A DNA stretch of 64,000 bases from Metaphire vulgaris (taxonomy: Eukaryota; Annelida; Clitellata; Crassiclitellata; Megascolecidae), in NCBI GenBank assembly GCA_018105865.1, contig CM030865.1, forward strand, positions 11,316,113 to 11,380,112, written 5' to 3'. This document shows positions 1-41,108 of the stretch, piece after piece. The notes below the pieces were generated by a model that saw nothing but the letters and a program-made list of their open reading frames with translations, was not told the origin of the DNA and searched no databases. Positions within the stretch are counted from its first letter, which is position 1. Each line of letters opens with the position of its first letter. The translations under genes and the position numbers were made by a program.

Positions 1-626
1 AATAATAATAATAATAAACAAGATGATTATTGATGACACGATGACGTCAATGACGACGATTATGATAATGTTACTACTACTACTACTTAAAACGACTTTG
101 ATGCGTTGGTTCAGACCAAGATACTCCGTACGCTAGGTTCCAAAATAAAATACACGTAATATACGTATTTATACCCAACTATAAAATTCGCGTATTGTAC
201 GTAAAAAAAACGTTAAAGATCGGTTCTCTTTTATCTACAAGCCTATGTTTTTCCTTCGAAAACTCTTAACGTCTTACACGGTTCCAGATGGAGGGAACAC
301 CTTGGCAACTAAAATCTAAAATACATTTGTGAGTGTCAGACACCTACCGACGCATTGGGTACCATTCACAGGCAAAACGTCACAAGCATCCAACGGACAG
401 AAGCACTGGTAGCCTCCGAATTCGGTGTGTCTGCAGTAGAGTTCTAAGCAGAAGGGGAAAAAGAAACCCATTACAACAGGACTTGTATTATAATAACATA
501 CGGTTTAGAAATACAAAGATTAAAATAACGGACTCCTGATAAACCTGTCTCAAGACAGTGAACATGGCGGTGATGATGTTGGTGATGACGACGATGATAA
601 AGACGATGATGATGATGGTTAATTGG

Positions 627-657
<31 letters not shown>

Positions 658-751
658 GACAGCGACGATGATGTTGATGATTAAGATGATGATGATAATG
701 ATGATGATAATGATGACGACGACGATAGATGATGATGATGGAGCGATGATA

Positions 752-804
<53 letters not shown>

Positions 805-939
805 GGTGGTGGTGGTGGTGGTGGTGTCGGTAGTAATGGTGATGATGATAATAATAATGGTGGTGATGATGATCATGATGAAAGGGAACTTAGATAAAAT
901 TATTATAAAATCTGTAGCAAGAGAGGTCGAATCGCTTAC
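1..939. other. Intron of gene 1 (3' side), no exon seen
   Basis: Continuation of the intron after exon 30. It is AT-rich and contains a GAT/ATG microsatellite (about 605-870). The short ORFs here are low-complexity translations of the repeat. The next exon of gene 1 should lie to the left of position 1. Confidence 0.6.
605..870. repeat. (GAT)n microsatellite
   Basis: Long imperfect GAT/ATG/GGT trinucleotide array with interruptions. It gives spurious poly-Met or poly-Ile open frames on both strands. Confidence 0.9.
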
Positions 940-29831
<28,892 letters not shown>

Positions 29832-29897
29832 GGTCGATCTTCTAGTTTCGTTATCAACTGCAAGAGAGAACATCGAACAATGCAGAATCCCAGGTTA

Positions 29898-29898
<1 letters not shown>

Positions 29899-29957
<59 letters not shown>
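29899..29957. repeat. (AAT)n microsatellite upstream of exon 1
   Basis: AAT array 40 nt upstream of the exon 1 acceptor, in the first intron. Confidence 0.9.
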
Positions 29958-29958
<1 letters not shown>

Positions 29959-30330
29959 TGTATTAGTAATAACGATAGCTGGGAAGGACCGGAAAATCAG
30001 ACTGACGTATTGGTTTTGACAATGGAGCATTACGATTCACACCATGGAGCGACCATCGACTGATATCAAGAACATTGTTAAAATGGCGCTATAGAAGTTC
30101 GATGATGCTGATCATGATAATGATGATTTTAAGTGGCTCAGTAGGATTTCTCCTGTGTAGAAATCTCCTGTTTCCTGTTTCCTAGTAGGATTTCTCCTAT
30201 GTTGAAAATCACTGTATCCCCCGACCCCCGATTGATTTCAATCAATCAATCAAATTTATCAATCAATTTGCCCCCAAATACTTTAGTGCACTAATTCTAG
30301 GCAACTAGATTAGTCGAGGTTTATAAAAAT

Positions 30331-30404
30331 AGTTGGCTCCATGCTTAGAAGTTGCCACCCCGACAGCCCCCTCCTTCCACTTGCCAAATCCTGGAGCCAC
30401 CACT
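30331..30404. mobile_element. hAT-type MITE, CAGTGGCGGCTC family, truncated
   Basis: Reverse-oriented remnant ending ACTTGCCAAATCCTGGAGCC. The other end is lost. Confidence 0.7.
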
Positions 30405-30896
30405 TCTATCAGTGCATCTCTCTGTCCGCTTCAGCCGTTATAGCAAACTTTCTAATTGAAATTGCATGATTTTTAAAGTTCAGTTTGATATTTCACCCAA
30501 GGTTCAGACATTAAGTCATATTCACTACTGTTGACATTCAGATCATCCCAAAGCCACAATCTCCGTAATGTCATGGCATTTCTAATATTCAGACACTAGT
30601 AACCTCTGTCAGCTTTTAGTCGCAGCATGTGATGTTAATCAGATTTGACTGTAGCTTATTGTAGGCATTTCTGATTTTACCATGCAAGATATGTTGCTTG
30701 CAACAATGATCTATAATTTGTTTTCTTACACTAAACACAGTTTCACGTTAACTCTATTAAATTTTCAAATTCACAAAACTCTATGAAGATGCAGTATATA
30801 CCTATAGACAGTTGGAAACTATGGTCTTCTGTGCAAACTTAGCGGGATAAGTTGTGATAGCTGGCGCTTCTTTTCAAGCAGCAAATGTTCTGCCAG

Positions 30897-31074
30897 TAAT
30901 GTTTATTCTAAGGCCTGTTTTTTTCTTGAGGGGGGGGGAATCCCTTCCCCCAGTTTTAAAATCCCCCCCCAAATTGTATATGTTGGCTTGTCTTCCCAAA
31001 GGTGGAGAGACAAATCTTGTCCCCACAAACATTTCAAACTCCCCCCAATGTCAAGGTGGCTAGAATAAACACTG
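30897..31074. mobile_element. MITE, TAATGTTTATTCTA / TAGAATAAACACTG
   Basis: Perfect 8-bp duplication TCTGCCAG (30889-30896 and 31075-31082). Same terminus family as 22127-22286. Confidence 0.8.
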
Positions 31075-32151
31075 TCTGCCAGTTAGAGGGAGTAGGCCTA
31101 CATTGGACACCCTGCTTCAAAGGCTTGGCCATAACATAGCATAACAGCTAAACATCGAAGATTGGTGGAAACAGCTTCTTTTCTTTCTTTCGGAGGGGGG
31201 TCAGTAAAAAATAAGAAAGGAGGGAGCATTCAATTTGGCTTTTCGTCATCGATGGTTGATTCTCAAAAGCAAAGTTCTTTGCACACGCCTAATAGCCAGC
31301 CAGCGACTTGACACGAAGGATAAGAATACGGTATACAAAACACGAAGCGCGCTGATCATTGCAGTAAGTTTTTGTCTGGTTTGCTCAACCATGACCAGTG
31401 TAACCACCTTCCCATCACGCTGCAAATTAACTCACGAAATTTAGACCTGTATTTCGAAAGCAAAATAGGTCGACAGAACATCCCAAAAATTCACAGCTTT
31501 TTAAAAATGTAACGTTCATGATACTTTTGAAAATCTGTTTTTTTCGCCGTTTACATACATCTGCATTTATTCAAATGACATATGGTAACTTGTTTCGGTG
31601 TTTGCTTTTTCTTGTAATTGTTATTCAGTTAAAGATCTGTATGCTTATAGATTGAATGGGTATACGTTAGGCTGATTTTGGCACTGATCGCTCAAGCGAA
31701 AAACGGCTATTCTGGTTGTAGACCGAGTTGTCCAATGTAAAGTAAAGTAATAAAGATCTTATATAGTCCTCTTATATTTCTTTTCTGAGGCGTTCACGGC
31801 TTTAGGGTCGACTGTTAAGAAACTGAGACTGCTGTCTTTGCATTGAACTGAGCGTGGAAGGAACAGTGAGACACGAATAGATGAGGACAGCCAATTTCAG
31901 AGAGGGTTTAGTCACTCTGAATGACCGAGGCTGGTTGAGAATGGTAGGCTACGTGACCTGGGAACATGGACATCACCGTTGATCTGTAGAGTGATGTGAA
32001 GTGATAGAAAATAGTGGTGAAAAATGTTCAGTAATGTGAGAAGGCGCCTGACCTCTAAGTGCTGCAGAATCAAGATTAACATGGTTCCATTCAATTCGGT
32101 CAGCCATTGGTAGCCAGTGAAGTGGTTGGTCAGCATACAATCTGAGACACT

Positions 32152-32317
32152 CGGGGTTGGAGTTGCCGGGGGGATGGTTGGGGGAGTTTGAGGGTGTTTG
32201 AACCCCCAGCTAACTTTGCAACCCTCCAAAAAATCGCATATCGGGTACATACAGTTTCTGTCATTCATTGAATTTCAGTCCTCATCCCCCCCGCTCAAAT
32301 TTCACAACTCCAACACT
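32152..32317. mobile_element. MITE-like element, GTTGGAGTTG termini (copy 2)
   Basis: Second copy of the 2811-2957 element with the same internal blocks. Confidence 0.65.
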
Positions 32318-33084
32318 GGAGTTCTGGAGATACTTGATATTCATGCTATCGAGATACCGATATTCAAGTTTCCAGTAGGCATAAAATTTGCCAATAATAA
32401 CATACATGATTTCAGTTTCAACATCTTTAAATTAGATAAGTGACATCTGTTTATCTGGACGGTCATAATCATATTTAAAACGAGTGGTTATAGCCACAGC
32501 AACAATTGGCAAGTATATATTTAATACCAAAACGCAAATATATTTAATTTAACAAAGATTGTCAGGTCTGTGTTATAGGTTATTGAGGGTAGGCTCATAA
32601 CACACGCAAGATCTCGCGTCACTGGTTTGTATGGATTGTGAGGTTTCTTTGCATAATTCGAGACCGTGTTTGACTTTGGACTAAATTAGGGTAAGACGTG
32701 AAGGCCCTTTAGTCATTGTGCGTGTACCAGAGTGAATCCGCAAAACGACGCAATTTTGATCGCGCTCAAATATTCTCGTGATATTGAGAAGTATTTGCCC
32801 ACAGATCATGCATGATCTCAATGCATTGTGGTTCTGTCGCTGGCATTCGATTGTGCGTGCTTTGCTTGAACACACAAAGGCCGAGAGACAGGGGCGTAAG
32901 AAGGCCTGCAGTTTTAGACCTGCAGCAGTATTCCCAAGCCTTCATTCCGCTGGCCAAGCTATGGGAGTTGCTAACTCTAGCGATCCAGTATACAGGAAGT
33001 TTTTAATAAAACTACAGAGTAGCTGAAATACCGAAGCCGCAAAACGCAAGTCACCGTTTACCATGGGCGTTCGGATGGGGTGTG

Positions 33085-33264
33085 TGTGTTTTATCCAGGC
33101 TTGTTAGAAGAGGAGATTGCCCCCCCGCGAACAAAAAAACCTCAAAATCCCAGCACTTACACAAATTTTGCTCTGAGCTCTGTCTTTTCCCCTCCAACCA
33201 AATCGATTCCCCCCTTCGAAAGCCTCAATCCCCCCCAAAGGCCTGGAGTCTGAATAAAACACTG
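33085..33264. mobile_element. MITE, GTGTTTTATCCAGGC termini
   Basis: Ends GTGTTTTATCCAGGC / GCCTGGAGTCTGAATAAAAC. Same family as 43855-44030. Confidence 0.7.
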
Positions 33265-34141
33265 AATGCAATCCAGACCAGCCAGTTTAACCCAGACTAC
33301 AGTACTTTAATGATGCTCGTAGGCCTACTAACAAAATTGGACAAACCTTGCTTAGCAAAGCATATGTTAAGTGGTCGCCAAGTATCGCTTTGCAGCGGTT
33401 TGCTTTCACGCAAGAAATCAAGTATTAAAACTTTACTAGAAGAGTGCCTTTTTACTTCTGTTATCCACACATTACATAGCAATTAAGAGTACAAGCTGCG
33501 ACGCCGTAAAGATGAGTAAATATCAGATTTGTCAGAGTTTCTTGATGTGATTAGTTAATAGCATAAATATTGTATAATATTGAAATCTGAACGCTTGTAT
33601 TATTAGTAAAAAATATTTAAATAAGCGTTGATAATTTTGGTAGCAACTTTAAAACAGTTCTGCGAACTCAATACAATTAGTCTAAATTCGACACATTTTC
33701 ACAATATTCCGATATTAGAATTTTTGCAGTTGCGTTTTAGAGCAATGTTTTCAGATGCCACTATATGCCTACATCGGCTTGCAGTGTTCCAATTATGGAA
33801 TTACTTATGCGAATTATTCCAATGTTGAAACAAAAACGAGTATTTACAGTTTTAGAATATGCGCATTATTAGGTTAAGAAACATTTTTAAAAACATTGGC
33901 GTATGAACGCAGTTCTAGTAACGAAATTCGTAAAATTTTCTTTTGTTGCGACATAAAGCAAATTAAACCAACTCATGTAGGGCCTATATTTTACGCATTG
34001 GCAATAGGACGCATTGTGTTTAAAGTTTCACATTTAGACTTTTAGAATTATAATATTTTGAACTTTCCCAAACATATGTACGATTCTTATCAGAAAGTCT
34101 TTTGCTATCCTGCATAGACTTAGTTATCACTGACTGAAGAC

Positions 34142-34383
34142 CAGGCACGTCGGAACGAATTTTTAGCAGGGGGTGAAGATTTTCCCAAGGCGAGGTGTTT
34201 GGTTTTCAAATTTTTCGGCGGACAAGCAAAAAAGCTCATTTTCTGTATATTTTTGAGTCGACAAGCAAAAAATTCCAGGTGGTGCAGATCTGCAACTCCA
34301 GCCTCGTCTTCCATGGGGTGCAGCGCACCCTCTAGTTTTCAGGGTGCAGCTGCACCCCTGCACCCCCACTTCGTACGGGCCTG
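34142..34383. mobile_element. hAT-type MITE, CAGGCACGTCGGAAC family
   Basis: 242 bp, perfect 8-bp duplication CTGAAGAC, ends CAGGCACGTCGGAACG / CGTACGGGCCTG. Two internal GACAAGCAAAAAA motifs. A second copy is at 59277-59493. Confidence 0.88.
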
Positions 34384-34389
34384 CTGAAG

Positions 34390-35569
34390 ACCTGTAATAT
34401 CCCAAGAGCAGATAAAACTTAGCAAACCAATTAAAACCTAAAATGGTTAAGAAAAAATTCTCACCAAGGTCGATGAAATGTTTGAAACTATATTCTCTTC
34501 TTTTCCGGTAGTTTTTTCCCAAAGCTCAGAACAACTTTAACGTGTTTCTCTTATGCAATAATTTTCGATCTGGAAGCAATTTTGGCAACTTTACGACATT
34601 GAACGGTTCCTGCCTTTGGTTTAATCGTTCCTCTCGTCTTCGTTCGAGTTATCACCTTCGTTATAAAATTCTGTCGGCAGTGAAGTGGTTGTTTTATAAC
34701 ACTTGTCTTCGAGCCTTAGCGTTGCGGATAAAACACTCACCGGTCCGTAACGCTGCGCTAGTCTGAACGCGCAACAAAGGCCCGAGCTACAATCGGAGGC
34801 GTCGAACCAGCAAGCCATAGTCTTTCTGTCGTGACCGTCGCCTACACTCAGCCGTGAGGAAATCGTGGCTAATCTTGAGATGCGGTTTCAAGAAACTCAA
34901 ACATCCGTTTGACGTGTGACGTCATTTGGTCGGCCGGCCGGCGTCTGCCTCGCACACCTGCCAATTCAATGTCACGGTTCTTGGTAGGCCGTAATGAATA
35001 AACCGTCGTCTTGGGGGCAATGGATTGTGACTGCGTGGTGCCGTGAAAACTCATCTTAAACGTCGTCATTTCCGCACGCTCTCTCACTCCCCACACCCCA
35101 CTTCCATGACGGACAATTAAATGTCTTTTATCTAAAGTATTCGACAATGTCTTTTAAAATCTTAGCAGAGGTTTGACTCCGACCCACGCTTTTGGTTTAC
35201 CGAGGACTGTAGGCTGAAGTTGACACTGTACCAGTGGCATGACAACCTTGGCTATAGGATATTCCTTCTCAGCAGTCTTCTGCCATTCGTCAGAAACTCA
35301 TTCAGTATCTATTTTGAGACAGGCGAACAATAAAACTGTAACACAATTTTAGTATATCCATCAATAAATACGTCTGAACGGATAAATGTACAAGCGTTTT
35401 GTTTGCGGGTGCAAGTATGTTCATACCTACTAGATAATAGTACCAGTATAGTATACCTGATAGAATTCGCACAGCGTTGGCTGACCACATTGAGACTAAC
35501 AGTATGGTAGTGTTGGTATTAATCAATGTTTCGCTTGCGTGATTATTATTGCTCGCTGCTTGCATTAAA

Positions 35570-35570
<1 letters not shown>
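34390..35570. other. Unassigned intergenic stretch
   Basis: About 1.2 kb with locally higher CpG content near 34,600-35,100 (including GGCCGGCCGGCG). No convincing exon or repeat recognised. Confidence 0.4.
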
Positions 35571-35812
<242 letters not shown>

Positions 35813-35876
35813 ACTGACATATTTCATCTGCCATAGTACCTAGTTATAATAGGAGCAAGAACACATTTCGTTTTCG

Positions 35877-36060
35877 GGGACGCGGTGGGGTAGTGGTATG
35901 ATTCTTCCCACCACGCAACCGGAGAGTGGCGGGTTCGAATCTGACCTAGCCAATGCGTAGCGACATTCGACAAGTGGTTCGCCCCTAAATTGTTCCTCGC
36001 ATATGACTCATCACTTTGTCAATGACTTAATGTGCCTTAACAGCCATGTAATAGTAATAT
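35877..36060 (+). mobile_element. tRNA-like sequence, probable tRNA-derived SINE head
   Basis: A-box-like GTGGGGTAGTGGTATGATTC (about 35885) and B-box GGGTTCGAATCTGACC (about 35931) at tRNA-like spacing. A clean acceptor stem is not evident, so a functional tRNA is unlikely. It could be a tRNA-Gly-like pseudogene or an RNA polymerase III SINE promoter. Confidence 0.5.
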
Positions 36061-38231
36061 TTTCGGTCTTTGGCGTAACGAGGAATTTTGAATATGTCCT
36101 GTCGCATTTTTCAGCTTATATGATTATCGTTGACACTGCTTAATGCCGCAGTTGAATGCCTGTTAAATCTGTGGTATTAATAACCGCTAAAATCCATTTT
36201 CGAAACCAGCGGTTTTGATTAAATGTTAAAAATTTGTATTATTTGTTCGTTTTTATGAATTCCAAGATCCACTTGACCGCGCCATCGTATTTGACTTTAC
36301 GTGTGTACTCTGTTTGCCTAAAGTTAGGCCGACTGCCTAATGCCTATGCTGTTAGTGCCATCCTAGAGTCTATTGCCAAGCATGTGTTGATTACCGCTTA
36401 TAAAATAAAAATGTAACTAAAAGCGCCATTTGCACTTTAAGTAGCATATTGTATAGTGCAATACAATACAATGCAAACATAGCGTTTCTTAACCTCACAC
36501 TGCTACGATTTTTACATGTTTAGCACCCCCAGTGGCGTAGCGTGGGATGGAAGCGCCCGAGGCAAACAGGAATTTGCACCTCTAACTTTCCCCTTTCTCC
36601 CCAAAAGTCTTGACAAGCAAAAAAGAGATCCTCGCCCGTTTCAATAATATTTCAACAAATTCTAGCTGGTTTGTCGATGTGGTGTCAACTAATTTTATGC
36701 CAACCGATTTCCTATTTTAGTATTTGTTATTACACTTTTTACATGGAATTTTGCGCCCACCCCCCAAAAAAAATTTGCGCCCGGTGCGGCCGCTAACTGA
36801 CCCCCTGCCCACGCTACGCCTCTCACCAACCCTAACTATCCTAGCCATGCTGCTGATTTTATTTTCCTTGTACGAGTTATTAGCGATCAAACATAACCAT
36901 CCATTAGAAAATTAAAATGCAGCGATTTTCAGGTTCTCTTTTCACACCAACTGAATGCTAAAACCACGGTTAGGTGGCTATAGCATGTATGTGGCTATAG
37001 CATGCATATCAATAACAATAAAAAATATGCGTAGCCTATAGGCTATGTTTCATTATTATATTTGTATTTCAAGTAATCAATGATGCCCGTCATGCATCAA
37101 TAAATGTATTTAGTCTCAAGATGTGCTTGATAATTATGAAGGATATGATAGTTGACTGATGTTTTCTTCAATAATATAATTTATTGAGCATGATGCATTT
37201 AATTATCGGAAGCGCCATAAGCCCTAGTATATGACTTGAGGCAAATCTGGTTAAGTACCGTGGTACAAACGTGATCATGTTCTCAAGTAAACCTCTGTAG
37301 GCTGATTCAGGTCAAAATACCAAATATATTGTCTTCGTAAGATACTCGCTTTAGGGAGCATGAACTAAATCCTCCAAGCGTGTCCTGCCTTGTGTTTTTA
37401 CCGTTTTCAATATGCGTGGGTATCTTTAGAGGCCGATACAGCTTAGCTAGGAAGCTAGTTTATTAGCTGAAGTCATGCTAAACAGCATGCTAGCTTCTGG
37501 AAAGAAAAAAAGCTGTCAGAGACTTTCTGAAAAATTAGTCTCGCTGCATATGTCTGTAAACAGTGACTTCAAAAGGAGAGACGTATACATCACATCGTCA
37601 TTGTGTTTCTGTCAGAAGACTTGCATCACGTAAGTCGATTTTTATACGACTTCATTGGCTTTTAGAGTTTAATGCTGGCAAGGGGTCGAATTCCCTTTGA
37701 AAGATTATAATAAAGGACCAGTGACACCGTCCAAGCAATCCCTTTTCAGAAAGCTGATAGAAATGAAGAGATAGACTGTATACAGTAAACCCCTCTGGCC
37801 GCTGGGGCGTGCGGCCCTCTGCGATTTTGCGATTTTAGTATTCAACCTCTGCACCACATGCACTTTTCAAGTATCAATATACATACACCATGCAAGGCTT
37901 AAGCAATTTTGAACCACCATTCTATGCTGCCTGCCTTCTATGCAATATTAAATACCAGAAAATTGACCGCCCAACAATATTGTCACTGTGTTCTGACCGA
38001 CAAGAATACAGTTATCTCAAGTCTTCTAAAGGTATTTTTGCCATATGCGCGTGAAAATGTCCTCCCTCTTCAAGCTAAACGGTGGCATAGCATGCGGCTA
38101 AGTGCATGCAACAACTATTTTTAAAGTTAGTTTGGGATTGTGTGCGTATTCTATAGGTTATACGGGTGGTTAAACTATGGAATCTGAAGAGGTCTTTTGA
38201 CAAAGTCGTGATGAATTTTTATCCTCTAGTC
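36061..38231. other. Unassigned intergenic stretch with a MITE
   Basis: AT-rich, several AGGCCTA palindromes, and one element (36532-36822). No exon recognised. Confidence 0.4.
36532..36822. mobile_element. hAT-like element, CAGTGGCGTAGCGTGGG termini
   Basis: Ends CAGTGGCGTAGCGTGGG / CCCACGCTACGCCTCT, with internal TTGACAAGCAAAAAAGAG. Target duplication not clear. Confidence 0.7.
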
Positions 38232-38740
38232 CAGGGTTGTCAAACGTATACGGGCCAGCGGGCCGGATACGGTCCGCGAGAGCTTTTCATCCGAGCCGCG
38301 TGTATGTGGCCGAATACTGTACAATAAAACCCTTTAGCTTGAAGCAAAATTGTCTTATTTAAGGCGTGTTAAAAAAGTACATAGATGAAAATCGGAAGTT
38401 ACATATAAGAAACTCAAATTTTGTACATACGATTAGTAGGCCTACTTTGTACTTTTAAAATCTTTATAGGCATTCACCTAAATTTAAATGAATGTATACC
38501 ATTATGTAATATGTAAATGTTATATTCATGGTATGTGTGTGAAATAGGTTAAATTGATAAGTGATTGATTGAAATTAAATGACATTTTTAAAACAATTTT
38601 TGAACACGGCATATCTATATGTTTTGTGTAATAGGCCTACTGTAGGCTTAGTTAGTGTTAATGTTATGTACAAATCAGGGCCGCGACAACCACAAAGACT
38701 TTTATGTGGCCCGCCATATGAGATGAACTTAACACCCCTG
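38232..38740. mobile_element. hAT element, CAGGGTTGTCAAAC / TTAACACCCCTG
   Basis: 509 bp with perfect 8-bp duplication CTCTAGTC. Terminal GTCAAACGTATACGGGCC and CGGGCCGGATACGG blocks resemble Charlie-type non-autonomous hAT elements. Confidence 0.88.
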
Positions 38741-39216
38741 CTCTAGTCCTTCTTATGCGTCGAAAAGTAAGAGTGACCGCGCCCATGCTCACGATTCAAA
38801 TCTCCCTCGATGATCCCGTCTTAAAAGCCACAGCGGGTCGCAGCAAACTACTCGACGCCCGTAGCGGCGGCGCACGTGTCAATCATTCGGTCAAAAAGAT
38901 CTCTGTTCAAGTACTAGTTTGATTCGAAAGTAGACAAAGACGCGTGCTCTGGGTCGTGATTTTATACGCGTAGATGCCTCCTTAAGACGTCCACGCCCAA
39001 ATACAGTAAAAGCCTTCTGGCAATCGTATATTGCTGAAGCTAATGATGATTCGTGGATAGCATGATACGCCACAAGGAATTCAATAGAGTGGAGTAACAA
39101 ACAACAATTAACCGTATTTTATGAAATTTGAAATTGGATCATTTTTGAAAAATATTGATGACAACATTATTGCTTATCTAGTTATAACACAGAATCGGGA
39201 AGTATATAAGAACACT

Positions 39217-39478
39217 TAGTGCCGGATTAGGCACCGTGGAGGCCCATAGGCAGTCAAACTTTTGGGGCCCCAGGGGCCAGGCCCCTAATGACTACTAGAA
39301 CGCCATTGAAGTATAAACATTATTTTATGACGTCAGCGTCGTCACGTGCCTTTCGCATAGCGCTATTCTTAAGAATAAGTAAGTGAAAAGTTTCTTTCGT
39401 CGCTGTTTTGTGGGGCCCCTAAAAGTCTCGGGGCCCATAGGCAGTTACCTACTCTGCCTAATGGGTAAACCGGCACTG
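39217..39478. mobile_element. hAT-type MITE, AGTGCCGGATTAGGC termini
   Basis: Perfect 8-bp duplication AGAACACT (39209-39216 and 39479-39486). The outermost base of the left end is mutated. GGGGCCC-rich interior. Confidence 0.86.
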
Positions 39479-39937
39479 AGAACACTGAATCTTTTATACA
39501 TCTCGTCACTTAGGCCTACAAACTGGACAGCTAGGCAAGGAGAAAATTGTAGTCTCTGTGGATCTGCATTTTTAACTAATTATTAGCTACGAAAGAAAAA
39601 TCTTGACTTAGATTACGTGTGGTAGGGAAGGTATTTCACTTTCGTATTAGGCCTCATGCTGGGATCGAAGACATAAATCTTCAATCTTGTGCTCTACTTC
39701 CCGTTTGGTTCATTGGGGGTTGATGCTGAATTCTGAAAATCTAAGTAGGAGTCTATAGTTTGGTCTGTACTGTAAACTGCAAAAAAACATTACTTGAAAG
39801 CTGGAAATGCCTGATTTTTTTAAAAATAAGGAAACATTGTTATTGGAATTAAATTTGCGGTTTAAACGAAAAGTTTAAAAGTTCCAACATTTCAACAGTG
39901 TAAATCTTAATTAAACGGACGATGCAAATAAGTACAC

Positions 39938-40277
39938 CAGTGGCACCAGTGGCGTATGTATGTACGCATTTAAGGGGTTGCATGCAACACAGAGCAATTA
40001 AAACCCCCTTGGACGCTGACGAAAAAATGTTTAATGTGTTTCCATTCATTTGAATTTTCGAACACGGTTCTGATGGTCAACCCCCCCCCATCTTGGGGCT
40101 GCTGACCAAATTTGTTTAAGCGCCATAGGCGTGACGACCTTTTTTGCTTGTCAGCATCAATTTTAGAAAGATAGATACATAGCATGACCTTTTTTTGCTT
40201 GTCGAGATTTTCAAAAGTTGGTTATGATCAAAAGTCAAAACCAAAACCCCCCTCCGGAAATCCTGGCTACGCCACTG
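39938..40277. mobile_element. hAT-type element, CAGTGGC...GCCACTG
   Basis: Duplication AAGTACAC versus AAGCACAC. Two inverted motif copies (TTTTTTGCTTGTCAGCAT, TTTTTTTGCTTGTCGAG). Confidence 0.78.
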
Positions 40278-40289
40278 AAGCACACACAC

Positions 40290-41071
40290 GTTTCGAAAAT
40301 CTCTTGAATGATCTTGCCTGGTGCTTTGAAGTTGTGGCTTGGTTCCCGTTTTAGATTGATACTCGCTTTTTAGAATACATCAAAATATGCTTGGCGATCG
40401 AAATACAGATGTGTCCCCAGTCTCTTACGATGGAGCTTTTAATCCAGGACCTTATAACTTCCTCCACAATTCGATAGGTATTTAATTTTTTTAATGGACT
40501 TATGAACTGTCGATAGTATATAAGAATATCCACATAGAGTCATAGACCAACACTTCAACATACAGTATGTATGTACGCATTTAAGTATAGGTCCTAAGCA
40601 ATGCAACACAGAGCAATCTTAGACATAACCTACGTGTCAGAACAAGGTTTTACAATCATTCGTACCGTATTTAGTTTCGTTCTTTATGCACAATTTTCCA
40701 GTAACATTTCCTTTCCAGCAAGATCTCCTTTAATGAAGCTGTTACCTCTTTCAATGTACGCACAGTAGCATTTTCGTTTGCGAACAAAATGCTCGATAGC
40801 GTCTGGCACAGTGACACTATCCAGAACATTGATCAGAACAAATCACATGACATCTTCAGCATGGTCAGTGGTCACCAAGTGGCTTTGTACAAAAAACCGA
40901 AACGTTGAAGTGAATTGTCCTGTCATTGATAACCGTGATTCTAGGCACGATAGCCATAAATAGTGTTGACCCATGGTTAATTATCTGTGAATAAGAGCTC
41001 CAAGTAAGCTTATATAATCGTCACTCTTGCTGTCGCATAGCTTAAAAGTGAAAAAAATTAACAGGCAGTCA

Positions 41072-41108
<37 letters not shown>

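Larger units (their letters stand above)
29960..34130. other. Upstream region of gene 1, no recognisable exon
   Basis: AT-rich DNA with retroelement tails (30040-30200, 31735-32080), a MITE remnant (30331-30404), the elements at 30897-31074, 32152-32317 and 33085-33264, and no open frame with coding character. The promoter and 5' UTR exon of gene 1 should be here but I could not pinpoint them. Confidence 0.5.

Noticed and set aside
890..939. Ending gene 1 at the TAA at 890-892
   Set aside because: A GTAAGC donor at 934-939 keeps the phase-1 rule of all modules, so the coding sequence most likely continues beyond the window.
35877..35950. Functional tRNA gene
   Set aside because: A and B boxes are present but I cannot pair a convincing acceptor stem or anticodon arm. 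SINE or pseudogene is more likely.
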